The notes under the pieces: model-generated
Database searches by the model: none
What the model saw: only the letters and a program-made list of their open reading frames with translations
Told to the model about the DNA's origin: nothing
Shown here: positions 43,717 through 51,445 of the stretch, in pieces
How the letters are laid out: every line of letters starts with the position of its first letter
How positions within the stretch are numbered: the first letter of the stretch is position 1
From: Clostridia bacterium
Lineage (GTDB): Bacteria; Bacillota; Clostridia; Oscillospirales; CAG-272
Assembly: GCA_017463485.1 (NCBI GenBank)
Contig: JAFTPD010000012.1
Coordinates: forward strand, 55,783-119,782
Length of the DNA: 64,000 bases
Direction: 5' to 3'
Translations under genes and position numbers: made by a program

Positions 43717-43775
43717 TGTTGAAAATTCAACATATTTTACGCTTTGATTATACTATAATAAGGTCAGAAAATCAA
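43717..43775 (-). promoter_or_regulatory. Promoter and leader dyad of the Crp/Fnr gene
   Basis: Minus strand TTGATT (43770-43775), 17-base spacer, TATAAT (43747-43752). TGTTGAA-AA-TTCAACA (43717-43732) is a perfect dyad just past the transcription start and 15 bases before the start codon. Confidence 0.7.
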
Positions 43776-43844
43776 GAGAAAATTGAAAAAAGTTGTGTGT
43801 TTGTGCGCATAATATTTTTACTGCAAAATACGGAGGTAGGATTT

Positions 43845-44879
43845 ATGAAAATAGCATTTTTTGACGCCAAGCCCTACGACAAGCCGTCATTTGATAAAAG
43901 CGGCGCGGAGCTTGGAGTGGAATACAAGTATTTTGAAACCAAGCTTAACGAGGACACGGTGGAGCTTGCAAGTGGCTTTGACGGCGTATGCGTGTTCGTC
44001 AACGACACCGTAAATGCCCGCGTTGTCGACCGACTGCACGAAATGGGTATCGGTATCGTCGCGCTTCGCTGTGCGGGATTTAACAATGTGGACATGGCGC
44101 ACGCCTACGGCAAGGTACACGTTCTCCGCGTGCCCGCTTACTCCCCTTACGCCGTAGCCGAGCACACCATGGCCTTGCTCCTCACCTCTATCCGACGCAT
44201 CCACAAGGCATATATCCGCACGAGAGATTTCAATTTCAGCCTTGCGGGAATGACGGGATTTGACCTGCACTCAAAAACCGTAGGAGTTATCGGAACGGGA
44301 CGTATCGGTCGCGTATTTATTGATATCTGCCGAGGCTTTGGCATGAAGGTTCTTGCATACGACAAGTACCCCGCCGAGGGACTTGACAACGGCGACACGG
44401 TAAAGTACACCTCCCTCGACCGGCTGTTCGAGCAAAGTGACATTATTTCATTGCACTGCCCGTTGACCGAGGACACCTACCATATCATTGACGAAAAGTC
44501 GCTTGCAAAATGTAAGCGCGGCGTGGTAATTCTCAACACCTCGCGCGGCGCTCTGGTAGACGCGGAGGCGTTGCTGGAGGGAATCAAATCCCGAAAGGTC
44601 GGCGCGGCGTGCCTTGACGTATACGAGGAGGAGGCGGACTTCTTTTTCCAGGACTTCTCGGGGCACATTCTGGAGGACGACGTACTGGCGCGGCTTATCT
44701 CCATGCCCAACGTCATAGTCACCTCCCATCAGGCTTTTCTTACTGAGGAGGCGCTGACCAACATTGCCGAAACTACCACAAACAATATCGTGGAATTTAC
44801 AAGATCCGGCAAATGTCCAAACGAGCTTTGCTACCGCGGCGGCTCGGCTGAGGATTGCAAAAGCGGAAAATGCTTTTAA
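43845..44879 (+). CDS. D-lactate dehydrogenase / D-2-hydroxyacid dehydrogenase
   Basis: 344 residues. NAD-binding 'VGVIGTGRIGRVFIDICRGFGMKVLAYD' (about 147-174), 'LHCPLTEDTYHIID', 'LNTSRGALVDAEAL' (Arg) and 'VIVTSHQAFLTEEAL' (His) give the full Arg-Glu-His catalytic set of the family. The 'YSPYAVAEHTMALLL' stretch fits D-lactate dehydrogenase, which reduces pyruvate with NADH. An odd Cys-containing tail 'CYRGGSAEDCKSGKCF' follows. GGAGGTAGGATTT precedes the ATG at 43845. The ferredoxin-like gene follows after 12 bases. Confidence 0.88.
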   Translation: MKIAFFDAKPYDKPSFDKSGAELGVEYKYFETKLNEDTVELASGFDGVCVFVNDTVNARVVDRLHEMGIGIVALRCAGFNNVDMAHAYGKVHVLRVPAYSPYAVAEHTMALLLTSIRRIHKAYIRTRDFNFSLAGMTGFDLHSKTVGVIGTGRIGRVFIDICRGFGMKVLAYDKYPAEGLDNGDTVKYTSLDRLFEQSDIISLHCPLTEDTYHIIDEKSLAKCKRGVVILNTSRGALVDAEALLEGIKSRKVGAACLDVYEEEADFFFQDFSGHILEDDVLARLISMPNVIVTSHQAFLTEEALTNIAETTTNNIVEFTRSGKCPNELCYRGGSAEDCKSGKCF

Positions 44880-44891
44880 AAGGAGTAAATT

Positions 44892-45590
44892 ATGATCAGA
44901 AGAATAATTAAGATAGACGAAGAAAAATGTAACGGCTGCGGCGCTTGCGCCGCGGCGTGCCACGAGGGCGCGATACAAATGATCGAGGGCAAGGCAAGGC
45001 TGACGCGCGAGGATTACTGCGACGGACTGGGCGATTGCCTTCCCGCCTGCCCCACGGGCGCTATTACCTTTGAGGAGCGCGAAGCTCCCGCCTACGACGA
45101 GGAGGCTGTAAAGCAAGCGAAGGCGGCAGCGCCCAAATCTCCCCTCCCCTGCGGATGCCCCGGCACGAATTCCAAGGTCATTCGCCGCGATGCGGCGGCG
45201 TGCACTCCGAAAGCGTCGGCAGTCACAAGTCAGCTTGCTCAATGGCCTTGTCAGATAAAGCTTGTTCCCGTAAACGCCCCATACTTCGACGGTGCGAATC
45301 TGCTTATCGCGGCTGACTGCACGGCGTATGCATACGGCAACTTCCACGAGGAATTCATCCGAAATCACATCACTCTTATCGGCTGCCCAAAGCTTGACGA
45401 GGGCGAGTGGGCAGACAAGCTGACGCGCATTATTTCCACCAACAACATAAAGAGCGTTAAGGTAGTACGTATGGAAGTTCCCTGCTGTGGCGGTATCGAG
45501 AACGCCGTCAAGCGCGCACTGATGGCAAGCGGAAAATTTATTCCTTGGCAGGTCGTCACTATTTCAACCGACGGAAAAATTTTGGATTGA
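44892..45590 (+). CDS. 4Fe-4S ferredoxin-domain protein
   Basis: 232 residues. Two cluster motifs at the N-terminus, 'CNGCGACAAACHEGAI' and 'CDGLGDCLPACPTGAI' (residues 16-65), then a Cys-rich link 'PCGCPGTN', and a 120-residue C-domain 'WPCQIKLVPVNAPYFDGANLLIAADCTAYAYGNFHEEFIRNHITLIGCPKLDE...VPCCGGIENAVKRAL' seen in Clostridial proteins beside hydroxylamine reductase or flavodiiron genes. Probable electron carrier or sensor; partner unknown. AAAGGAGTAAATT precedes the ATG. Cotranscribed with ldh. Confidence 0.85.
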   Translation: MIRRIIKIDEEKCNGCGACAAACHEGAIQMIEGKARLTREDYCDGLGDCLPACPTGAITFEEREAPAYDEEAVKQAKAAAPKSPLPCGCPGTNSKVIRRDAAACTPKASAVTSQLAQWPCQIKLVPVNAPYFDGANLLIAADCTAYAYGNFHEEFIRNHITLIGCPKLDEGEWADKLTRIISTNNIKSVKVVRMEVPCCGGIENAVKRALMASGKFIPWQVVTISTDGKILD

Positions 45591-45603
45591 TCCCAAAAAT
45601 ATA

Positions 45604-45632
45604 TTGAAAAAACTTCAATTTTATGATAAAAT
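45604..45632 (+). promoter_or_regulatory. Promoter of the flavodiiron gene
   Basis: TTGAAA (45604-45609), 17-base spacer, TAAAAT (45627-45632). ATTGAA-AAAAC-TTCAAT (45603-45619) overlaps the -35. Confidence 0.65.
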
Positions 45633-45667
45633 ATAATCATAACGAATATGTAAGCGAGGTAAAAGCT

Positions 45668-47458
45668 ATGCACGTTACAAACGACATCAAATATATCGGC
45701 GTAAACGACCGTCGCGTGGACCTGTTCGAGGGTCAGTACGTAGTTCCCAACGGAATGTCCTACAATTCCTACGCCATTATGGACGATAAGATCGCCATTA
45801 TGGATACCGTGGACGTCAACTTCACCCACGAGTGGCTTGACAATATTCAGAACACTCTCGGTAACCGCACCCCAGACTATCTTATAATTCAGCACATGGA
45901 GCCCGACCATTCGGCAAATATCGTAAACTTTATGAAGGCTTACCCCGACACGAAGATCGTTTCGTCCGCAAAGGCTTTTGCCATGATGAAAAACTTTTTC
46001 GGAACGGATTTCGCGGATAACCGCATAGTCGTTGCCGAGGGCGACACCCTGCCGCTCGGACGTCACACGCTCACCTTCGTGACAGCACCCATGGTGCATT
46101 GGCCCGAGGTTATCGTCACCTACGACAGCGCGGACAAGGTGCTGTTCTCGGCTGACGGATTCGGAAAATTCGGCGCACTTGACGCTGACGAGCCTTGGGC
46201 AGACGAGGCGCGCAGATACTATATCGGTATCGTTGGAAAGTACGGCGCGCAGGTACAAAGCCTGCTGGGGAAAGCGGCGGGACTTGATATTGAAAAGATC
46301 TGCCCTCTCCACGGTCCCGTGCTTGACTCTAATCTCGGCTACTATCTCGACCTTTACAACACATGGTCAAGCTATCAGCCCGAGGAGGACGGTATTGTAG
46401 TCGCTTATACCTCGGTCTACGGCAACACCAAAAAGGCAGTTTTGAAGCTTGTTGAGCGCCTGAAAAAGAACGGTTGCCCCCGCGTAGCCGTCTATGACCT
46501 CGCGCGCTGTGATATGGCGGCGGCTGTGGCTGATGCATTCAGATACAGCAAGCTCGTACTTGCCACCACAACCTATAATGCAGACATTTTCCCCTTCATG
46601 CGTGAGTTTATCGACCACCTAACCGAGCGCAATTACAGCAACCGCACAGTGGCTCTTATCGAAAACGGAAGCTGGGCGCCCATGGCGGCAAAGGTCATGC
46701 GCGGCATGCTGGAGAAGTCCAAGAATCTCACCTTCGCGGAGAACACCGTCAAGATTCTGTCCGCGCTGAACGACGAAAGCTCCAAGCAGCTTGACGATCT
46801 TGCTGACGAGCTGTGCCGCGAGTATCTTGCACAGCAGGATTCCACAGCAAACAAAAACGACCTCACCGCTCTCTTTAATATCGGCTACGGACTTTACGTT
46901 GTAACCTCAAACGACGGCAAAAAGGATAACGGGCTTATCGTAAACACCGTCACGCAGGTAACTAACACTCCGAACAGAATTGCCGTCACTATCAACAAGG
47001 CGAACTACTCCCATCACGTTATTAAGCAGACGGGAGTCATGAACATCAACTGCCTCACCACCGAAGCACCCTTCAAGGTATTTGAAACCTTTGGCTTCCA
47101 GAGCGGACGCAACGTGGACAAGTTTGCCGATTGCCAGCCCCTGCGCTCGGACAACGGACTTGTTTTCCTGCCCCGATATATCAACTCCTTCATGTCCCTC
47201 AAGGTTGAGCAGTATATCGACCTTGACACCCACGGAATGTTTATCTGCTCGGTCACCGAGGCAAGAGTCCTCTCCGACCGCGAGACCATGACATACAGCT
47301 ACTACCATGAAAATGTAAAGCCGAAGCCCGCGGTTGCAGGCAAGAAGGGCTACGTCTGCAAAATATGCGGCTACGTTTACGAGGGCGAGGAGCTGCCCGA
47401 CGATTTTATCTGCCCGCTTTGCAAGCACGGCGCGGCGGACTTTGAAGAAATAAAATAA
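45668..47458 (+). CDS. Four-domain flavodiiron protein (oxygen/NO reductase) with flavin reductase and rubredoxin domains
   Basis: 596 residues. The MBL domain carries the diiron ligands His76-x-Glu78-x-Asp80-His81 ('QHMEPDHSAN'), His144, Asp163 and His215. A flavodoxin domain ('VVAYTSVYGNTKKAV', about 236-375) binds FMN. 'LFNIGYGLYVVTSNDGKKDNGLIVNTVTQVT' (about 398-535) is a flavin-reductase domain, and the end is rubredoxin ('YVCKICGYVYEG...CPLCKHG'). The whole chain can pass electrons from NADH or flavin to O2 or NO without a separate reductase. The ATG at 45668 follows GAGGTAAAAGCT; an upstream ATG at 45623 overlaps the promoter. Confidence 0.92.
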   Translation: MHVTNDIKYIGVNDRRVDLFEGQYVVPNGMSYNSYAIMDDKIAIMDTVDVNFTHEWLDNIQNTLGNRTPDYLIIQHMEPDHSANIVNFMKAYPDTKIVSSAKAFAMMKNFFGTDFADNRIVVAEGDTLPLGRHTLTFVTAPMVHWPEVIVTYDSADKVLFSADGFGKFGALDADEPWADEARRYYIGIVGKYGAQVQSLLGKAAGLDIEKICPLHGPVLDSNLGYYLDLYNTWSSYQPEEDGIVVAYTSVYGNTKKAVLKLVERLKKNGCPRVAVYDLARCDMAAAVADAFRYSKLVLATTTYNADIFPFMREFIDHLTERNYSNRTVALIENGSWAPMAAKVMRGMLEKSKNLTFAENTVKILSALNDESSKQLDDLADELCREYLAQQDSTANKNDLTALFNIGYGLYVVTSNDGKKDNGLIVNTVTQVTNTPNRIAVTINKANYSHHVIKQTGVMNINCLTTEAPFKVFETFGFQSGRNVDKFADCQPLRSDNGLVFLPRYINSFMSLKVEQYIDLDTHGMFICSVTEARVLSDRETMTYSYYHENVKPKPAVAGKKGYVCKICGYVYEGEELPDDFICPLCKHGAADFEEIK

Positions 47459-47480
47459 TTAAAATACAAGGAGAATTGCC

Positions 47481-47993
47481 ATGATGAACGCAAAAGTACA
47501 CGAGCTGCTCAATCAGCAGATCAACAAAGAATTTTACTCCGCATACCTTTATCTCGATTTTTCAAATTATTTTAAGGCGCAGGGGCTTGACGGCTTTGCA
47601 AACTGGTATATGATTCAGGCACAGGAGGAGAGAGACCACGCTATGCTGTTCTACACCTATCTGCAAAACGAGGATATGCCCGTAACTCTTGAAGCAATAG
47701 CGAAGCCCGACAAGGTTTTTGCAAGCCACATGGACGTACTGAAGGCGGGGCTTGAGCATGAGCAGTACGTCACCTCCCTCATCAACGACATCTACGGCGC
47801 GGCTTACGACGTAAGAGATTTCCGCACCATGCAGTTCCTTGACTGGTTTGTAAAGGAGCAGGGTGAGGAGGAAACCAACGCCAAGGATATGATAACCAAA
47901 ATGGAGCTGTTCGGCTCTGACCCCAAGAGCCTTTACATGCTCAATCAGGAGCTTGCGGCAAGAGTTTACACCGCTCCCTCACTTGTACTGTAA
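47481..47993 (+). CDS. ftnA: Non-heme ferritin
   Basis: 170 residues, four-helix bundle. Ferroxidase ligands: 'INKEFYSAYLYLDFSNYF' (Glu17), 'AQEERDHAMLFYTYLQ' (Glu/His pair of the ExxH) and 'KEQGEEETNAKDM' (Glu and Gln). It oxidises Fe(II) and stores it in a 24-mer shell, limiting Fenton chemistry. AAGGAGAATTGCC precedes a double ATG. Lies 22 bases after the flavodiiron gene and before rubredoxin, in an oxygen-protection operon. Confidence 0.95.
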   Translation: MMNAKVHELLNQQINKEFYSAYLYLDFSNYFKAQGLDGFANWYMIQAQEERDHAMLFYTYLQNEDMPVTLEAIAKPDKVFASHMDVLKAGLEHEQYVTSLINDIYGAAYDVRDFRTMQFLDWFVKEQGEEETNAKDMITKMELFGSDPKSLYMLNQELAARVYTAPSLVL

Positions 47994-48027
47994 TTACTTA
48001 AAATTTACCAAAAGGAGAATTTGAATC

Positions 48028-48189
48028 ATGAAAAAATACGTTTGTGACGTTTGCGGATGGGAATATGACGAGGCTGTGGGTGATCCCGATAACGGTATTG
48101 CACCCGGCACCAAGTTTGAGGACCTTCCCGACGATTTCGAGTGCCCCCTCTGCGGAGTTGGAAAAGACAGCTTCAGCGAGGCGGAGTGA
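48028..48189 (+). CDS. Rubredoxin
   Basis: 53 residues, the usual size. The two CxxC knuckles '[46 protein letters not shown]' bind one iron through four Cys. It transfers single electrons to flavodiiron proteins and rubrerythrins. AAAGGAGAATTTGAATC precedes the ATG. It is last in the operon; the repeat copy B directly after it supplies a terminator-like hairpin. Confidence 0.97.
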   Translation: MKKYVCDVCGWEYDEAVGDPDNGIAPGTKFEDLPDDFECPLCGVGKDSFSEAE

Positions 48190-48196
48190 ATAAGGC

Positions 48197-48290
48197 AACG
48201 GGCTGACTCATAACGAGTCAGCCCGTTTGAAATGAATAATGAATGATGCATAATGAATAGTTGAGGAGGCTTTCCGCTTTGCGGAAAGCT
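48197..48290 (-). repeat. Two-hairpin intergenic repeat, copy B
   Basis: Opposite orientation to copy A at 16476. AACGGGCTGACTC/GAGTCAGCCCGTT (48197-48209, 48215-48227), an ATTCAT-like spacer, then GCTTTCCGC-TTT-GCGGAAAGC (48269-48289). Relative to copy A, each stem has one base pair changed on both sides (A-T to C-G and T-A to C-G). Confidence 0.75.
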
Positions 48291-48296
48291 AAAATT

Positions 48297-48455
48297 CAAG
48301 TTAAGCAACACAACAGCCCCGCGAGCGGATTCGTAACCGCCGCCCTCGCCTACGGCGAGCGCAACGAATCGCCTTCGTCAGATATAATATTTTGTGGTTC
48401 CTTGGCGATTCTGCCAGCGCTCTCACCGCCCAAGTTAAGCAACACAACAGCCCCG
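48297..48455. repeat. 26-bp direct repeat, one copy flanking a tRNA-Arg 3' fragment
   Basis: The 26 bases at 48297-48322 recur exactly at 48430-48455. After the first copy comes CGAGCGGATTCGTAACCGC, the T-arm and acceptor region of the neighbouring tRNA-Arg with one inserted base. The second copy is followed by the intact tRNA terminator and tRNA. It looks like an old partial duplication or integration scar. No gene is visible in 48190-48474. Confidence 0.65.
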
Positions 48456-48474
48456 CATCAGCGGGGCTGTTGTG
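48441..48474 (-). terminator. Terminator after tRNA-Arg
   Basis: A perfect 15-bp stem ACACAACAGCCCCGC / GCGGGGCTGTTGTGT (48441-48455, 48460-48474) starting right after the CCA end of the tRNA. Confidence 0.8.
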
Positions 48475-48551
48475 TTGGCCTACCCGAGCGGATTCGAACC
48501 GCTGACCTTCAGAGTCGGAGTCTGACGCGCTATCCAGCTGTGCCACGGGTA
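48475..48551 (-). tRNA. tRNA-Arg (anticodon CCG)
   Basis: Cloverleaf on the minus strand: acceptor CTACCCG/CGGGTAG, anticodon stem TCAGA/TCTGA with loop CTCCGAC (anticodon CCG, reading CGG), T-arm GCGG-TTCGAAT-CCGC, discriminator G and an encoded CCA. 77 bases including CCA. Confidence 0.95.
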
Positions 48552-48578
48552 GAAATATTAAATTTAACGCGCAAAGCG

Positions 48579-48643
48579 CATATCACTCGACGGCAGTCGA
48601 ATATCACCGCAAGACAATATCACTCGCCGTCAGGCAAATATAA
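48579..48643. repeat. Short AATATCAC array
   Basis: ATATCAC occurs at 48579, 48600 and 48616 and ATATAAC at 48637, spaced 21, 16 and 21 bases, giving two copies of a 37-base period with inner CGNCGNCAG variants. Too short and irregular for CRISPR. The surrounding 48552-48770 otherwise contains only a terminator hairpin (stem 48653-48660/48680-48687) for the next minus-strand gene. Confidence 0.5.
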
Positions 48644-48770
48644 CTCAAAAGAAACCTCCCCATCCGCAAGGGGGCAAATGGGGAGGTAATATGTGTTAGA
48701 TCACTACCGTCCTTATGACAGTCGCACGACGACTGCGGTCAGGGGGTGCGATTATCTACATATATTTTAA

Positions 48771-50039
48771 TTAGTGCTTCTTGGAAAGAGCAACGCCTGC
48801 AGCGATAGCAGCAAGAACGATTGCAGCAGCACCTGCGCCGATTACAGATCCGCATCCGCCCTCTGCAGCTGCAGTAGTGTCAGCAGCGGTGGTATCAGCA
48901 GCGGTGGTGGTCTCATCAGCGGGCTCGGTGGTCTCATCAGCGGGCTCGGTGGTGGTCTCATCAACGGGCTCGGTGGTCTCATCAACAGGCTCGGTGGTGG
49001 TCTCGTCAGCGGGCTCGGTGGTCTCATCAACGGGCTCGGTGGTGGTCTCATCAGCGGGCTCGGTGGTGGTCTCGTCAGCGGGCTCGGTGGTGGTCTCGTC
49101 AGCGGGCTCGGTGGTCTCATCAGCGGGCTCGGTGGTGGTCTCGTCGCCGGACCCAACCTCAGCGTTCTCTACGCCGGTGCAGTTGAGGTAACGGTCGGGA
49201 GCCCATTCAAGAGTGGGGTACAGACCGGAATCCTGAGGAGCCCAGTTGCACGCGTCGCTCTTGGTGGTACCAGCCATCCAATTGCGGGAAACAGTACCGT
49301 CTACGTTCTGGTGGTCAAGGTAGCAGAGAAGAATACCAAGCTTGAAATCATTGTTTGCATCGAAGGGAGCTATGTAGCCTTCAGCAGTCTTCAGCTCCAG
49401 ATCCTGATACATCTGCTCCCAGCTGATAGCGAACTCTGCACACCAACCGCCCTCGTAAGCGTCTGCAACGCCCTTTACGCCGTCGCCGCTAGCCTCGGAA
49501 AGAACAGCGTCACCGTTAGGTCCGCAGTTCTGACGAGCGAACACCAGAGCATCGCCTTCGTTGTGGCAAGCAAAGGAGTAGAAAACAGAGTTCTGGAAAT
49601 CGTCATAGCCGGTGTTGTAGGAGTCTTCCATGAAGCCGTTGAAGTCAATAGCGATCTGGAAAGAGTCTGCATTACCGTAATATCCTACGGTAGTCGTATC
49701 ATTTGTGGACTTTACCCAGTTGCTGTCTGCGATAAAGAATGCAACGTAGAGCCAATCGGAATCAGCTACGAAATATGTATTGAGTGCGAAGCTGGACTCT
49801 GCATGTAAATCAGCACCGGACCATGCATACATATTCTCAACGCCGATACGGGTGGGAACATATCCCTCGTCAGCCCACTCGGAAATATCACCGTCAAGGG
49901 TGATCTTATCAGCGGCATCTGCGTCCCACTCAATAGCAACGGTACCGTTGTCGCCAACAAGCTCAACAGCGTTTGCCATAAGTGCGCTCAGAGAAAGGAT
50001 CATAGCAACGCTCATGATTACAGCAATAAGCTTTTTCAT
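48771..50039 (-). CDS. Secreted surface-anchored protein with CBM9-like domain and Thr-Glu-Pro repeats
   Basis: 422 residues. Signal peptide 1-23 ('AVIMSVAMILSLSALMANA'), a CBM9/DOMON-like domain (about 30-285: 'ITLDGDISEWADEG', 'WLYVAFFIADSNWV', 'FQIAIDFNGF', 'WCAEFAISWEQMY'), then about 15 short repeats of ETTTEPAD/ETTEPVD (about 300-385), and a membrane helix 'IGAGAAAIVLAAIAAGVALSKKH'. Inferred role: carbohydrate binding at the cell surface on a repetitive stalk. The ATG at 50039 follows GGAGGAAACACAA; the TTG 15 bases up is less likely. Confidence 0.8.
   Translation of the reverse strand: MKKLIAVIMSVAMILSLSALMANAVELVGDNGTVAIEWDADAADKITLDGDISEWADEGYVPTRIGVENMYAWSGADLHAESSFALNTYFVADSDWLYVAFFIADSNWVKSTNDTTTVGYYGNADSFQIAIDFNGFMEDSYNTGYDDFQNSVFYSFACHNEGDALVFARQNCGPNGDAVLSEASGDGVKGVADAYEGGWCAEFAISWEQMYQDLELKTAEGYIAPFDANNDFKLGILLCYLDHQNVDGTVSRNWMAGTTKSDACNWAPQDSGLYPTLEWAPDRYLNCTGVENAEVGSGDETTTEPADETTEPADETTTEPADETTTEPADETTTEPVDETTEPADETTTEPVDETTEPVDETTTEPADETTEPADETTTAADTTAADTTAAAEGGCGSVIGAGAAAIVLAAIAAGVALSKKH
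48900..49143 (-). repeat. In-gene tandem repeat coding the Thr-Glu-Pro stalk
   Basis: Fifteen or so units of 15-18 bases (GTGGTCTCATCAGCGGGCTCG and variants, shown here on the plus strand) differing by a few bases. Such low-divergence repeats change copy number by slippage and so vary stalk length. Confidence 0.85.
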
Positions 50040-50111
50040 TTGTGTTTCCTCCAAAAAATAATTTTTGTTCTTATGTTGTGCTACGCCCCCTTGAGCATAG
50101 CTTACAAGACC

Positions 50112-50140
50112 ATTATATACGATAACCGTTAATAGTTCAA
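50112..50140 (-). promoter_or_regulatory. Promoter of the CBM9-like gene
   Basis: Minus strand TTGAAC (50135-50140), 17-base spacer, TATAAT (50112-50117). Confidence 0.7.
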
Positions 50141-50230
50141 TACAAATTTGTTAACAATTTGAGTCCAATTCCCCGAAAATTGTAAAACATTCATAAAATA
50201 TGATAATAAATCTCGTTTTGTTGCCGCGTT

Positions 50231-50947
50231 TTATGTACCCTTTATATAACGCTTCAGTATTTTGGTCACCTTCCCTGCCGCCATTTCAAGAAATTGAGGA
50301 TAATCCATAGCCGAATTTTCGTCCCCGCCGTCTGATATTGCGCGAAGGATACAGAAGGGTGTGCCGTTGACGTAGCAAGTTTGCGCGATAGCGCCCCCCT
50401 CCATTTCACATGCTATGCACTTGGAGTCGGGAAGGTCAAAAAGTCGGTGGATCTCCGCCTTTCTGTCGCTGTCGTCAAGGAACACGTCGCCCGTCGCGAT
50501 AATTCCGCGCACACTCTGCGTTCCTGTTTCGTCAATGCATCTTTCTATATCCGACAACACCTTTTTATCCGCCTCGAAGTAAACCTTATTTATTCCCGAC
50601 ACAAGACCCGCGGGGTCGCCGAGCGGTGTCGTATCCATATCGTGCTGTACTGCGTACTCCGAAAGCGCGATATCGCCGATGGTCAGCTTATCAGTCATTG
50701 TGCCGCCAACGCCGCTGTTTATAATCACGTCGGGCGCGTATTTCATTATCATAGTCTGGGCGCAGATAGCGGCAAACACCTTGCCGATACCGCACTTTGC
50801 GACCACAAGGCGACGTCCGTAAAGTTGACCGCTGACAAAGGTTATGCCGCTGTGTATTTCGGTGCTTTTATTCTCCATCTCCGCCCACAGCGCTTCTACC
50901 TCTATCTGCATAGCGCCGATAATTCCGATAACTCCCTTATTCTGCAT
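50231..50947 (-). CDS. mtnN: 5'-methylthioadenosine/S-adenosylhomocysteine nucleosidase
   Basis: 238 residues. 'IGIIGAMQIEVEAL' at the N-terminus, 'NSGVGGTMTDKLTIGDIAL', and the active-site 'CIACEMEGGAIAQTC' and 'LRAISDGGDENSAMDYPQF' (catalytic Asp in SD) match the MTA/SAH nucleosidase family. It splits S-adenosylhomocysteine to adenine and S-ribosylhomocysteine, the substrate of LuxS. The ATG at 50947 starts the conserved block and overlaps the luxS stop by 11 bases. Confidence 0.95.
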   Translation of the reverse strand: MQNKGVIGIIGAMQIEVEALWAEMENKSTEIHSGITFVSGQLYGRRLVVAKCGIGKVFAAICAQTMIMKYAPDVIINSGVGGTMTDKLTIGDIALSEYAVQHDMDTTPLGDPAGLVSGINKVYFEADKKVLSDIERCIDETGTQSVRGIIATGDVFLDDSDRKAEIHRLFDLPDSKCIACEMEGGAIAQTCYVNGTPFCILRAISDGGDENSAMDYPQFLEMAAGKVTKILKRYIKGT

Positions 50948-51413
50948 ATTTAAAATCCGTCCTTCCGTTTTTGTCAAGCACATCAAGATATTTTTGAGCT
51001 TCCACAGCCGCCGCCGAAACGTCGAGATTCTTGTAGTTCCCGCACTCGATACGGCTCGCTCCGAACATTTCGCCCGTGTGGTTAATGATTCTTTGGAGCA
51101 CGTCGCGAACAACAGTCAGCACCGCGTCGGGCTCTGCGTTGCGGACGAGCAGGTAGAATCCCGTCTGACATCCCATAGGCCCAAAATATATGATATCCGA
51201 TCCGAGCGCCGAGCTTCGGACGTAGGTGGCAAACAGATGCTCGAAGGAATGCATTGTCAGATTGTCCATATAGTCGCCCGCGTTAGGCGTGCGGGTGCGC
51301 ATATCAAAGGTGGTAACGTCGCCGTCCACGCGGGATATGTATATTCCGGGGGTGAGCAGATCGTGGTTTACCTCAAAGCTTTTTATTCGCTGAACTTTTT
51401 TCTCGCCGTTCAT
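50937..51413 (-). CDS. luxS: S-ribosylhomocysteine lyase LuxS
   Basis: 158 residues from the preferred ATG. Metal ligands His55 and His59 in 'MHSFEHLFATYVR' and Cys124 in 'IECGNYKNLD', with catalytic Cys82 in 'GPMGCQTGFYLLV'. It cleaves S-ribosylhomocysteine to homocysteine and DPD, the precursor of autoinducer-2. Start choice: ATG at 51413 has GGAAGGG upstream and gives the family length (about 157); an ATG at 51449 overlaps the previous stop as ATGA and would add 12 residues, so it remains possible. Confidence 0.96.
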   Translation of the reverse strand: MNGEKKVQRIKSFEVNHDLLTPGIYISRVDGDVTTFDMRTRTPNAGDYMDNLTMHSFEHLFATYVRSSALGSDIIYFGPMGCQTGFYLLVRNAEPDAVLTVVRDVLQRIINHTGEMFGASRIECGNYKNLDVSAAAVEAQKYLDVLDKNGRTDFKYAE

Positions 51414-51445
51414 ATTTACTACCCTTCCAAAATTAATTTTTTGCG

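Noticed and set aside
43717-43732. FNR box
   Set aside because: TTGA and TCAA half-sites are 4 rather than 6 bases apart, so it is reported only as a dyad.
48579-48643. CRISPR remnant
   Set aside because: The repeat is only 7 bases with irregular 16/21 spacing and no cas genes in the window.
48900-49143. Possible CRISPR-like or minisatellite array
   Set aside because: Units are 15-18 bases, have no unique spacers and stay in frame as Thr-Glu-Pro repeats of a surface protein.
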